Source: Paraburkholderia solisilvae (lineage in GTDB: Bacteria; Pseudomonadota; Gammaproteobacteria; Burkholderiales; Burkholderiaceae). Taken from it: DNA of 39,701 nucleotides. Location of the stretch: positions 1 to 39,701 of the forward strand of contig NZ_CADIKF010000063.1 in NCBI RefSeq assembly GCF_902859875.1, read 5' to 3'. The notes beneath the pieces were generated by a model. The model did no database searches and was not told the origin of the DNA. It saw nothing but the letters and a program-made list of their open reading frames with translations. Position numbers and translations under genes: made by a program. Positions 1 to 7,577 of this stretch are shown here, one piece after another; positions within the stretch are counted from its first letter, which is position 1; each line of letters opens with the position of its first letter.

Positions 1-1
1 C

Positions 2-292
2 GAGCAGCAGATGCTGGCGATGGCGCGCGCGATCATCAGCAAGCCGAAGCTGCTGTTGCTCGACGAGCCGTCGATGGGGCTGTCGCCGATCATGGTCGAG
101 AAGATCTTCGAGGTGGTGCGGGAGATTTCGAAGGAAGGTCTCACGGTGCTGCTCGTCGAACAGAATGCGCGGCTCGCGCTGCAGGCTGCGAACCGCGGTT
201 ATGTGATGGACTCGGGCACGGTCACGATGTCCGGCGACGCAAAGCAGATGCTTGATGATCCGAAGGTGCGGGCGGCGTATCTCGGTGAATGA
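2..292 (+). CDS. livF: Branched-chain amino-acid ABC transporter ATPase LivF (3' end only)
   Basis: This is the C-terminal 96 codons of an ABC ATPase whose start lies before the window. The frame is open from base 2. Visible are the end of the signature region (EQQMLAMARA), the Walker B stretch LLLLDEPSMGLSP, and the H-loop region with VEQN in place of the usual switch histidine. The VEQNARLAL segment is typical of LivF/BraG, the second ATPase of the high-affinity branched-chain amino-acid (Liv) importer, which powers uptake at the inner membrane. LivF is normally the last gene of its operon, which fits the terminator-like hairpin at 427-451 and the convergent gene beyond it. The stop codon begins a 12-bp tandem repeat. 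Confidence 0.9.
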   Translation, partial: EQQMLAMARAIISKPKLLLLDEPSMGLSPIMVEKIFEVVREISKEGLTVLLVEQNARLALQAANRGYVMDSGTVTMSGDAKQMLDDPKVRAAYLGE

Positions 293-351
293 GTGGGTGA
301 ATGAGCGGGGGAATGAGTCGGTGAATCGGCGTCGGGAAATGAGTCGTTGAA
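290..351 (+). repeat. 12-bp tandem repeat beginning at the livF stop codon
   Basis: The units TGAGTGGGTGAA (290), TGAGCGGGGGAA (302) and TGAGTCGGTGAA (314) follow each other at an exact 12-bp period, starting with the livF stop codon. A fourth copy, TGAGTCGTTGAA, lies at 340 after a 14-bp interruption. The first three copies each place a TGA in the livF frame. The same architecture recurs after the PilT-like gene and the second secretin gene in this window. Confidence 0.8.
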
Positions 352-426
352 CGAACGGACACACGGCTTCGAAATCCGGCCGGCTAGCCCCACGCCCATC
401 GCCCCAAACCCAACCTCGAACCTGAA

Positions 427-451
427 GCGGGACCGGCCGGGCCGGTCCCGC
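427..451. terminator. Hairpin between convergent livF and the racemase-like gene
   Basis: An 11-bp perfect GC-rich stem (GCGGGACCGGC paired with GCCGGTCCCGC) encloses a 3-nt loop. It sits between two convergent genes, so it could end transcription in both directions. There is no clear U-tract, so the call rests on position and stem strength. Confidence 0.6.
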
Positions 452-497
452 ATGCCTTCACCAGGCTGCGAAGACGCTGCAGCCTGGCCGTTCCGAC

Positions 498-2204
498 TTA
501 TGCCCGCGGCGTAGCCGGAGGCCTGGGCGCGTCGCTATCATCGACGTACACCTTGCGGCCGCGCGGCGAGTTGCCGAACCGGATCGACACCTCCGACGAG
601 TTCGTTCTGGCTTCGGCGGCGACCTTGTCGAAGGTATGCTCCTGATCGGAGAACACCACCCTGGCTTCGTCGAACAAACGGCCGGCAGCCGGCGTCGAAC
701 GTTCACTGCCGTCGGCATTGAGCCACAGCGACGGGTCCGGATCGACGCCGTGATCGTCGATATCGCGACTTTTTTGCATCCTGCCGTGAAGCGGCGCGGC
801 CAGCTGATCGACAAGCTTGTCGTTCAGCTTGAACGTCAGCATGTCCATCGACACCTTGCCGACGACATCGGCCATCTCGCCGTTGACCTTCACGTGGCCA
901 TTGATCACGCCCTTGCCGTCAGCGTCGGTCGTTTCGCCCAACGCCTTGGGCGCCTCGTTGTAGCCGGCCTGGATCGTGCCGATATATTCGTCGCCGGTCG
1001 CCTTGTGAACCAGCCCGTATCCGACTCCCGCGCCTTCACCGATCTTGCGGACTTCGGCGAGGCGCCCCGTGACGGTCACCGGCTGCGGCATCGAGCCGTG
1101 TCCGTCGCCGAAAATCTGCTGGCCGTGCAACAGACCGCCGAAACGAACGAGGTCATGCTGATACTTTTCGACGTGCAGTCCGGACGATGCGCCGAACGAA
1201 GCCTTCACGCCCTCGAAGTCCTTCATGATTTCCGTGAAGACGTTGTGCTGTTTCTCCATCGATTCGCTCGGATTCGTATTGCCTGCCGCGTCGGCGGTAG
1301 CCTCGTCGGCAGTCGCGAGATGGCTCATCACGCATTTGATGTCGACGAATTCCATGAGATCGCTGTCCGGCTTCACTTTCGTGCGGTCGGCGGCCGGGAT
1401 GCCCGAGCGCGACATGCCGGTGTCGAACTGCAGAAACGCCGGCAGTTTTTTGCCATGCTCGTGGCCCAGGTCGTTCCATTCTTCCACCTGCTGCAGGCTG
1501 CCGAGCACCGGCGTCAGATTGTGCTCGATAAACTGCTGGGCGGTGCCGCGCAACGGGCCGCCCAATACGAGGACGGTCGTCTCCGGCTTGACTGCCGCGC
1601 GCATCTTGATCGCCTCGTCGATTGTCGCGACGAAGAATTTATTGCAGCCTTCCTTTTCGAATGCCTTTGCCAGCTCGATCGCACCCACGCCGTAGCCGTC
1701 GGCCTTCAGCACCACGGACACATCGGTTTTCTGCCGATCCTTGATCAGATTCAGCGCGTCGCGATAGTTCGAGCGGAACGTACCCAGGTCGACCTTCATC
1801 GTGACGGCTGCGCGCGCGGCCGCATCCTTGCCGGCCTTGTCAATGATCTGCGCGTTGGGGTCGAGATGAATAGCGTCGATGGCGGCGCGCAGTTTGCCGG
1901 TGGGCGTGCCGACTCGCCGTGCGGCCGCACCCGTCGACGCGGACGGACTGCCTGACGCGTCAAGGTTCGAGTCGCCCGTGCGTGAGAGATCGGCGGATGC
2001 GTGAGCGCTCGACACGCCCCGGACGGTGCTTGCGGGGGTTGGGATGGGACGCCTTCCCATCTCGCTGAGCGCGCCGTGAGCGCCGACCGGCGGCCGTCGC
2101 GAAGCGGACGTGCTGGGGTCCTGGGTGGGCGTGGCATCGCCGCTCGCCGGATAGTCGACAGGCTGCGGCGCCGCGGAAGTACTGGCGGTCGTGGAACTGA
2201 TCAT
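498..2204 (-). CDS. Alanine racemase-like PLP enzyme with long Ser/Pro-rich N-terminal extension
   Basis: The 568-residue product contains a fold-type III alanine racemase from about residue 136 to the end. The PLP-binding lysine is K167 (VVLKADGYG), followed by the FDTGMSRSG segment (260-268), SHLATAD (294-300), the probable catalytic tyrosine Y396 (GVGYG) and the substrate-site VSMD (451-454). Active residues are therefore kept, and racemisation of L-alanine or a related amino acid is plausible. Standard Alr proteins are about 360 residues. Here some 135 residues rich in Ser, Thr, Ala and Pro precede the domain without a Sec-type hydrophobic signal, and there is a charged insertion near 475-505. 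Such an N-terminus resembles T3SS effectors, and a T3SS lies 16 kb away; secretion is inference only. I chose ATG 2204 because an AAAGGG lies just upstream; the frame stays open to 2579 without support. Confidence 0.8.
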   Translation of the reverse strand: MISSTTASTSAAPQPVDYPASGDATPTQDPSTSASRRPPVGAHGALSEMGRRPIPTPASTVRGVSSAHASADLSRTGDSNLDASGSPSASTGAAARRVGTPTGKLRAAIDAIHLDPNAQIIDKAGKDAAARAAVTMKVDLGTFRSNYRDALNLIKDRQKTDVSVVLKADGYGVGAIELAKAFEKEGCNKFFVATIDEAIKMRAAVKPETTVLVLGGPLRGTAQQFIEHNLTPVLGSLQQVEEWNDLGHEHGKKLPAFLQFDTGMSRSGIPAADRTKVKPDSDLMEFVDIKCVMSHLATADEATADAAGNTNPSESMEKQHNVFTEIMKDFEGVKASFGASSGLHVEKYQHDLVRFGGLLHGQQIFGDGHGSMPQPVTVTGRLAEVRKIGEGAGVGYGLVHKATGDEYIGTIQAGYNEAPKALGETTDADGKGVINGHVKVNGEMADVVGKVSMDMLTFKLNDKLVDQLAAPLHGRMQKSRDIDDHGVDPDPSLWLNADGSERSTPAAGRLFDEARVVFSDQEHTFDKVAAEARTNSSEVSIRFGNSPRGRKVYVDDSDAPRPPATPRA

Positions 2205-2232
2205 GGTTTTTTCCCTTTGGGTTGACGATGAT

Positions 2233-2256
2233 GCGTCGAGCCTGACGGCTCGACGC
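2233..2256 (-). other. Leader hairpin upstream of the racemase-like gene
   Basis: A perfect 10-bp stem (GCGTCGAGCC / GGCTCGACGC) with a 4-nt loop lies 29 nt upstream of the racemase-like start, within its likely 5' untranslated region. No U-tract follows, so an mRNA-stability or attenuation element is more likely than a simple terminator. Confidence 0.5.
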
Positions 2257-2473
2257 GAACTCGATCGGGTGTCATCGGAAAGACACGTGGGCCATGTTCG
2301 GCTCGATCGAGCGTCAGATTCGAAGGGATACGAAATTTCTGTCCTGTTCCACGAAGCCGTCGCACATACTCGATTCTTCGAGGTGTGTACGGACACAGAA
2401 CGATGATGACGCTCAGCGTGAAGAGCGCGATATAGCGTGGTGACCGGACGCCGCTGGGGCTGGCGCAAACGCG

Positions 2474-3586
2474 CTATTCGGCTGCGGCGCCCGTATGCGA
2501 GCTGCGCAGTTTGCCCGGCGTGACGCCGTAGGCTTCGCGAAAGACACGGATGAAATGCGCGGAGTCCGCGAAGCCGCACGCGTACGCCACGTCGGTTACT
2601 TTGCGCGATGTGTTGAGCAGCATCCAGCGCGCATACCGCAACCGCATGCGGCGATAGAACTCGTTAGGCGAGACTTTGGTTTCCGCCATGAACGCGCGCT
2701 CGAGTTGCCGCACGCTCATGCCGACCATCCTGGCGATTACCGCGATATTGAGCGGCGCTTCGAAATTCTCTTCCATCAGCAACGCCGCGTGGCGCACCGT
2801 CGCATCGTCGACCGACAGATAGCCGAGCGCATTGCGGCGCTCGACGAACGACGAGCCGCTGCGGCGGGTAACCGTCATCTGATGGATGATTTTCAGCGCA
2901 CGATCGGGCCCGCAATGCAGATTGACGAGCCGCGCGGCCAGTTCGATAACCGAAATACCGCCCGCGCACGTGATGCGGTCTCCGTCGATCAGATAGTCGG
3001 CGTTCGTCACGACGCGCAGACCGGGAAACATGTTGCGATAGTCGTCGTAATGAAAGCTGTGTACGCATGCGACGCGATCGTTCATCAGCCCGGCGCGCGC
3101 GAGTACGAAGCTGCCGGTGCAAATGCCGATCAGCGCGACGCCGGCTTGCGCGGCCTCGTGCAGATAGTCCCAGTAGCGTTTGTCGACATGGTCCAGAGAC
3201 GGCAGCAAGCCGCCGATCACGACGACATAGTCGAACTGCCGCACATCGGGAAACGCCGACTGCACAGGCACGGCGACACCGCAACTCGATTCGACGGCGC
3301 CGTTGTGCGTGCCGATCGTCGTCCAGATACAGCGCAGCTGCCGGCTTTGATCGCCGCGGTCCGCGGCGTGACGCAGCGCGTCGCACAGACCGCCCAGCGA
3401 CAGCAACGGAAATTTAGGCCACAGCAGAATGCCGACCGTGAGCTCGGCCCCGGAGCGGCGCGCGGGCGATGCGGGCGCATTCGATGACGAGTCGAGCAGT
3501 TCCACCAGCTGGTGGGCCGGGCTCACATCATCCGCGGAGTGGGGAAAAGGGTCGTGCATCAGGCCGTCGCTCAAGGTCGCCGCCAT
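2474..3586 (-). CDS. GlxA-family AraC-type transcriptional regulator
   Basis: The 370-residue product has a DJ-1/PfpI-like domain at roughly residues 50-220, with the nucleophile-elbow segment IGICTGSFVLARAGL. A C-terminal AraC/XylS double helix-turn-helix covers about 265-360, including FAMKS-like MSVRQLERAF and the conserved VAYACGFADSAHFIRVFREAYGV stretch in parts. This is the GlxA architecture, usually a cytoplasmic DNA-binding regulator whose N-terminal domain is a non-catalytic sensor. It is not an HrpB/HrpX-type regulator, which lacks a PfpI domain. It lies between the racemase-like gene and the PIP-box-linked gene, so it may control neighbours, but its target is not shown. ATG 3586 overlaps a TATAAT on the same strand (3590-3585), so translation may really begin at ATG 3559, nine codons later. 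Confidence 0.85.
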   Translation of the reverse strand: MAATLSDGLMHDPFPHSADDVSPAHQLVELLDSSSNAPASPARRSGAELTVGILLWPKFPLLSLGGLCDALRHAADRGDQSRQLRCIWTTIGTHNGAVESSCGVAVPVQSAFPDVRQFDYVVVIGGLLPSLDHVDKRYWDYLHEAAQAGVALIGICTGSFVLARAGLMNDRVACVHSFHYDDYRNMFPGLRVVTNADYLIDGDRITCAGGISVIELAARLVNLHCGPDRALKIIHQMTVTRRSGSSFVERRNALGYLSVDDATVRHAALLMEENFEAPLNIAVIARMVGMSVRQLERAFMAETKVSPNEFYRRMRLRYARWMLLNTSRKVTDVAYACGFADSAHFIRVFREAYGVTPGKLRSSHTGAAAE

Positions 3587-3590
3587 TATA
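3585..3590 (-). promoter_or_regulatory. Possible -10 element of the GlxA-type regulator
   Basis: A perfect TATAAT hexamer on the minus strand overlaps the first possible ATG of the regulator. If used, transcription would start near 3578 and translation would have to begin at ATG 3559. No good -35 is visible 17 bp upstream. Confidence 0.35.
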
Positions 3591-4078
3591 TAGCGCTGCG
3601 CGCGGCGTGCCGTCGCTGTCGCATTTGTTCTGCTTTCTGGCGGATCGATGCAATGCCGCCACTTTGTGTGCACATAAATTTGGCACGCGTCATACACGAA
3701 GACGCCAGTCATTTCAGAAGGAATGCGATGGGAAAGGGGGCGCGACCGAAGCGGCGCCGCGAGCGAACGGTTGATGCCGATCACGACGGAGCGCAAAGAC
3801 AGCGGCGTGACGCCGGGCCGTGCGCAAGCCAGAGCCGGCGTGCCGGCATAACGGCCGGTTGCGACCGGATGATGACGTGCCGATGCGTGGCTTCGCGACT
3901 TGCGCAAAAAATTCGCGGCTCGAGCGCGCAAATATTTCGGTGCGCAGAACATCCGGTCAGGTTGTAGAAGACTGCGAAACGTCGCGCGCAGAACGTAGTG
4001 CATCAGTCTGTGCGAGATTCGCGTCGAACAACCTCCGGATTTCCACTTGCCAACCACTCCATTTCCACGAGAGTCGCC
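3587..4078. other. Divergent intergenic region carrying a PIP box
   Basis: This 492-bp gap separates the GlxA-type regulator from the PIP-box-linked gene. I see no convincing gene in it; open frames on either strand lack start signals and family resemblance. Its one clear element is the PIP box at 3892-3916. Confidence 0.6.
3892..3916 (+). promoter_or_regulatory. Perfect PIP box (TTCGC-N15-TTCGC) upstream of the candidate effector
   Basis: Two exact TTCGC half-sites are separated by exactly 15 bases, the plant-inducible-promoter box bound by HrpX in Xanthomonas and HrpB in Ralstonia (hrpII box TTCG-N16-TTCG). A near-consensus -10, GAACAT (YANNNT with one mismatch at the first base), starts at 3947, 30 bp downstream of the box; the usual spacing is 30-32 bp. 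The next gene on this strand starts at 4079. This places that gene in the T3SS regulon. Confidence 0.85.
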
Positions 4079-5947
4079 ATGCCTTCTATCGAACGTTCTT
4101 CTTCTCCGCCGCCGTCGGTATCGGCCACTGCGATCGACCCGCATGCGGCGCCGGATACAACCGGCGAATCACGCCCGTCGTCGCGCCAGTCGAATCGCGG
4201 CTCGCATCTTCCGTTGACGCCGAGGTCGCCGTCGGCGGATCGTGCGGATCGGACGGCGCGCCCGACCGGCGCGCAGACACCGCCGCGCGTCGTTGCTCGC
4301 GAATCGCGCCCATCCACGCCGGTCGCTTCGTCAGCGCCTGCGTCGCAAGAGATTCCTGAAGCAACCCTCGATGCTCGCCGCGCATTATTCGGAGACCTTG
4401 GCATTGACGAGGCGAGCTTGCAGCCGGTTCATTCGACGTCAGCGCCGCTGCCGGCGGATCTTGCGAGCGACGCGTTGCCTGCGGTGCCGTCTCAGGAAGC
4501 GACACGCGAAGGCCTGACGAAGCTGGCGGACGCAGTCGAACAACTGTCGGAGGAACCGGTCGACCGGAGCCAGGTGGACAAGGCGAGCCGGCAGGCCAGT
4601 GCTTTCGTCTCGACCGGCGAGTGGCCCACCCATATGGAAGCCGGTCCGTTGTCGTTGGCGCCGCACGGACCCGACGTCGGTTCGAGCGCGAGCCTGCCGA
4701 CTACGCTCGCCGTGTTGCCGACTCATCATCCGGCCACCGCATCGCCTGTCGCGCGCGCGTCTGCGATTGCGCTGGCGTCGGCCGAGGCGCTCGGCGTACC
4801 CGGCGCCGACACGATGGTTCGCGCGACATCGATCATCGCGGAGCACGCGCGGGAAGTCGAAGCCGGGCGCAGCCCGGATCTGCGCGCCACGTTCGGCAAG
4901 CTCAAGCGAGCGTTGGAAAGCGGCGCATCGGCGCTCACCGCGAACCGGTTCAACGGTTCCGCGGCGACGCTCGCGGCGTCGGTCACGAACGTCACGCTTC
5001 GCAATACGGCGTCGGTGTTTGTCCCGACCTTCGCGCGGCAAATGCTGAGCGCGCAGATCGAGCGAGGCATCGCCGCATCGGGCATGTCCGACGCGAGCCG
5101 TGCAACGCTTGGCGGCGTGTTCGCGGCATTGCCGATGCTGTTGCTGCTGGGCGGCGCGGTGCAGGCTCATCGCAACCGCAATGCGACACCCGAGGCAAAG
5201 AGGGAAGGCGACATCGCCCGCCTGATCATGGGCGCGATGTCGTTTAGCGCGCTGCTCGGCGGCATATTTTCGGGGCAACTCGCGTCGAAGACGTCGGGCG
5301 CGACTGCGCAGATGATCGCGTTCACGCTGTATACGTTTATGCGTGACATCATGACGCAATCGCACATCCGCCTCAAGAATCCCAATATGGACAACCGGCC
5401 GGCCGACGCCAGGCCGGTACCGGACAAGCTGCATTGGGCGTTGATCAGCGCGATCTACGGTGTCGATCAGTTCGCCGTCAACCAGTTGATGCCGACGGCA
5501 GCGCCGGTCTCGGGCCCCGGCGCGTTTCACGCGCATGCGGGCGCCGCAAGCCAGGCCAAGGCGGCGGCGATTCGCGCGGGCATCAATCTGGTAGGCGAGA
5601 TCGCCGAGGATCTGTCGTTCAACGGCATCGCAGCCGTTCGCGACAAGAAGATGCTTCGACTGGGCCTCAACTGGGAACCGAGCGGCCGGCACGTAGCGAA
5701 TGGCATGCTCGCGCCCTGGGCGGTGCGGACCGCGATCACGCAGACCAACGTCGTGTTCGGCGACGTGATCGATTCGGCGCTCGGCAACAACCATCCGTTG
5801 ATGTCCAATCTGCTTCCCGCCATCACGATGGGCGGCCTGCTCAATGGCATCTTCTATTGGCCGTTCGCGAATGCCGGCAAGGGACTGCCGCAGGCAGGCG
5901 GCAGCCATCAGCTGGAAACGCCGGATGTCGATCTTGGCGCCGGGTAA
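4079..5947 (+). CDS. Candidate T3SS effector or translocator (unrecognised, PIP-box linked)
   Basis: I do not recognise this 622-residue protein. The first 80 or so residues are rich in Ser, Pro, Arg and Ala, with no Sec signal peptide, as in many T3SS substrates. The middle is Ala/Ser-rich and helical. Hydrophobic stretches lie near 345-362 (FAALPMLLLLGGAV) and 381-399 (LIMGAMSFSALLGGIFSG), separated by a short charged link. Others are near 411-424 and 578-597. The paired helices resemble the hydrophobic hairpin of T3SS translocators, and no other translocator gene is visible in the window. A perfect PIP box lies 162 bp upstream. The start at ATG 4079 has a GAGAG upstream and gives the effector-like N-terminus; the frame continues to a GTG at 3998. 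A strong terminator follows. T3SS export is inferred, not shown. Confidence 0.7.
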   Translation: MPSIERSSSPPPSVSATAIDPHAAPDTTGESRPSSRQSNRGSHLPLTPRSPSADRADRTARPTGAQTPPRVVARESRPSTPVASSAPASQEIPEATLDARRALFGDLGIDEASLQPVHSTSAPLPADLASDALPAVPSQEATREGLTKLADAVEQLSEEPVDRSQVDKASRQASAFVSTGEWPTHMEAGPLSLAPHGPDVGSSASLPTTLAVLPTHHPATASPVARASAIALASAEALGVPGADTMVRATSIIAEHAREVEAGRSPDLRATFGKLKRALESGASALTANRFNGSAATLAASVTNVTLRNTASVFVPTFARQMLSAQIERGIAASGMSDASRATLGGVFAALPMLLLLGGAVQAHRNRNATPEAKREGDIARLIMGAMSFSALLGGIFSGQLASKTSGATAQMIAFTLYTFMRDIMTQSHIRLKNPNMDNRPADARPVPDKLHWALISAIYGVDQFAVNQLMPTAAPVSGPGAFHAHAGAASQAKAAAIRAGINLVGEIAEDLSFNGIAAVRDKKMLRLGLNWEPSGRHVANGMLAPWAVRTAITQTNVVFGDVIDSALGNNHPLMSNLLPAITMGGLLNGIFYWPFANAGKGLPQAGGSHQLETPDVDLGAG

Positions 5948-5965
5948 CTAGCCGGCGCGGGGAGA

Positions 5966-5983
5966 CGGTTGCGCGGGCAACCG
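5966..5983 (+). other. Small hairpin after the candidate effector gene
   Basis: CGGTTGC and GCAACCG form a 7-bp stem around a 4-nt loop, 18 bp after the stop codon and just ahead of the stronger hairpin at 6001. It probably belongs to the same 3' end. Confidence 0.4.
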
Positions 5984-6000
5984 TGTACTCGCGTGTCGGT

Positions 6001-6042
6001 GTCCGTCTTCAGGCAGCGCCAAGCGTCTGCCTGAAGACGGAC
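6001..6042 (+). terminator. Strong hairpin terminator of the candidate effector gene
   Basis: A perfect 16-bp stem (left arm 6001-6016, right arm 6027-6042, beginning GTCCGTCTTCAGG) encloses a 10-nt loop. It starts 54 bp after the stop codon. No U-run follows, but it is the longest perfect stem I found in the window. Confidence 0.65.
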
Positions 6043-6517
6043 GCGCGAGAACAATTCGCGATGCCATCAAATTCATGTCATGACTGGACTCTATAGTGTT
6101 TGACAGGACTGTCTGAAAAGGTCTTAGACGTCGATCGACTTCAAGCATGATCGATGGAGACGCGTTCGCTTTGAAAAAAAAGCCATTCGAACGATGCCTG
6201 GTTGTGTCGTGAAATTTGGCGGGGCATGTTCAAGTGCGCTTGTTGCGAGCCTTTCGTTCTTATTTTCAAGTTCCGTTAAAGATGCATAACTTCGCGCCGT
6301 AAACGAGACAGCGGAATGTCCAGGTTGGTGTTTCCACATCGTGCCGAAACAGCATGACGTGCGAACCGCTGGAGTGACCGGCACAGTGTGCCCGGTCACG
6401 TTTCGATATCAGGCGCGTCATCGCTTCCCTTCTGTTTGACCTTGCACAACGGCCTACGCGGTCAAATGCAACAGAGTGTCAAACCGTGTAGCGAGCTCAC
6501 TATCGATTCGCGAGAAT

Positions 6518-6553
6518 CCGTGTCAAGCACCGCGTGGCCGATGCTTGACACGG
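6518..6553. promoter_or_regulatory. 12-bp inverted repeat upstream of pilL
   Basis: CCGTGTCAAGCA and TGCTTGACACGG form a perfect 12-bp inverted repeat with a 12-bp spacer, ending 88 bp before pilL. The right arm contains TTGACA (6545-6550), which could serve as a -35, though no good -10 follows at 17 bp. It may be an operator for a dimeric regulator or an RNA hairpin. Confidence 0.5.
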
Positions 6554-6582
6554 GTGGTATGGAACTGGGGAGACCGGGAACG

Positions 6583-6603
6583 AGCCGGCATTTCTTGCCG
6601 GCT
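6583..6603 (+). other. Hairpin in the pilL leader
   Basis: AGCCGGCA and TGCCGGCT form an 8-bp stem with loop TTTCT, ending 38 bp before the pilL ATG. No U-tract follows. Confidence 0.4.
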
Positions 6604-6641
6604 GCACGGCTGGAGCCGCATCGCAAATCAAGCAGAGACAC

Positions 6642-7577
6642 ATGCAAAAGCTACTGTTCAGTGTGGGGTTGGGATGGCTCCTGTGCGCATGGGTCGTATG
6701 CATGCCGGCGCTTGCAGCAGACCAGCAGGTGATTGTCGAAGGCGCGCATCGTGCGAGTGAAACGGTGCGCACGAGCGGACACACGGTGCCGCTTCTGCAT
6801 GCGATCGAAGAAGTCGTGCCCGCGAACTACAGCGTCAACGTGCCCAATGCGGGCTCATGGGCCGATGCGCCCGTCAGTTGGCATGCGGGTGGTTCGTTTG
6901 TCCATGTGCTCGGCGAACTGCTGTCGGGCGATCCTTCATTGCAGGCGCGCGTCGATACCGATCTGCATCTCGTGACCGTGAGCGCACGTGCGCCGTTGCG
7001 ACAGCCGGCACTCGCGGCATGGCCGTCGGCCGCATCCGGCGCCGATGCGCCGAACGCACCGCTCGCCGCATCGAAGGCGCGCTCGACGACGGATACGAAT
7101 GCGCCCGTTACGCCGGTCGCGAAAACGTTGGCGCCGTCGTCGTCGCCTTCGGCGGCCGCTCCAGTAACTGTTGCGGGCGCACCCGGTCTGCCGCTCGCAA
7201 TCGCTTCCGCCGCGCCGGCTTTACCTGCCGCAAGCGCCGCGCACGAAGCTTCACCGCCTTCTTCAAGCACGCTTGCACCCGCTGCGGCGTCCGCGCCCGA
7301 ACCTGCTGCTCCACCCGAGCGCACCGTTTGGGAATTGCGACGTGCCGACGGTTCGGTGCGCAACGCGCTCGCGCGCTGGGCATCGGAAGCGGGCTGGCAA
7401 TTTATCTGGGACGTGCCGACCGATTTCACGGTCGATGCGGACGCAACGATTCACGGTTCGCTTCAGCACGCGTTGCATGAAGTCGCGAACGCGCTAGGCA
7501 ACTCACAGGTTCCCATTCAGGTCGTGATGTATCAAGGCAACCACGTATTGCGGGTCATTCCGAAGGGAGCAGGCTGA
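6642..7577 (+). CDS. pilL: PilL-like pilus biogenesis protein with C-terminal TcpQ domain
   Basis: The 311-residue product begins with a Sec signal peptide (hydrophobic core LLFSVGLGWLLCAWVV, likely cleavage after MPALA near residue 25). A proline/alanine/serine-rich linker (about 120-225) leads to a C-terminal TcpQ/PilL-type domain (about 225-311, starting at WELRRADGSVRNALARWA). In R64-like systems PilL is an outer-membrane-associated factor that works with the PilN secretin; TcpQ stabilises the TcpC secretin. The gene opens the pil operon and abuts pilN by one base. The assignment rests on the domain and operon position, since the middle is low in complexity. Confidence 0.8.
   Translation: MQKLLFSVGLGWLLCAWVVCMPALAADQQVIVEGAHRASETVRTSGHTVPLLHAIEEVVPANYSVNVPNAGSWADAPVSWHAGGSFVHVLGELLSGDPSLQARVDTDLHLVTVSARAPLRQPALAAWPSAASGADAPNAPLAASKARSTTDTNAPVTPVAKTLAPSSSPSAAAPVTVAGAPGLPLAIASAAPALPAASAAHEASPPSSSTLAPAAASAPEPAAPPERTVWELRRADGSVRNALARWASEAGWQFIWDVPTDFTVDADATIHGSLQHALHEVANALGNSQVPIQVVMYQGNHVLRVIPKGAG

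Larger units (their letters stand above)
5948..6641. other. Long AT-richer intergenic region before the pilus operon
   Basis: This 694-bp gap has no gene that I can support. It holds two hairpins just after the preceding gene, then a lower-GC stretch (about 6050-6480) with a lone TTGACA at 6100 and no good -10. Two inverted repeats lie close to pilL. The lower GC and hairpins fit a promoter and leader region for the pilus operon. Confidence 0.6.

Noticed and set aside
636..1955. Long open frame of 439 codons opposite the racemase-like gene.
   Set aside because: It is the antisense shadow of a high-GC gene with a clear Alr domain; its translation is Arg/His/Ala-rich without a recognisable fold.
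2331..2355. Direct TTCG half-sites on the minus strand upstream of the racemase-like gene.
   Set aside because: The half-sites are 17 bases apart instead of 16, and no YANNNT -10 follows at 30-32 bp. A second pair (2256-2279) has the right spacing but one half reads TCCG. Neither is good enough to call a PIP box.
4439..5908. Open frame of 489 codons opposite the candidate effector gene.
   Set aside because: Arg-rich antisense shadow. The plus-strand gene has a PIP box, a better N-terminus and a matching terminator.
6165..6190. PIP-like TTCGC and TTCGA pair upstream of the pilus operon.
   Set aside because: The spacing is one base too long, there is no -10 at the right distance, and the site is over 450 bp from pilL.
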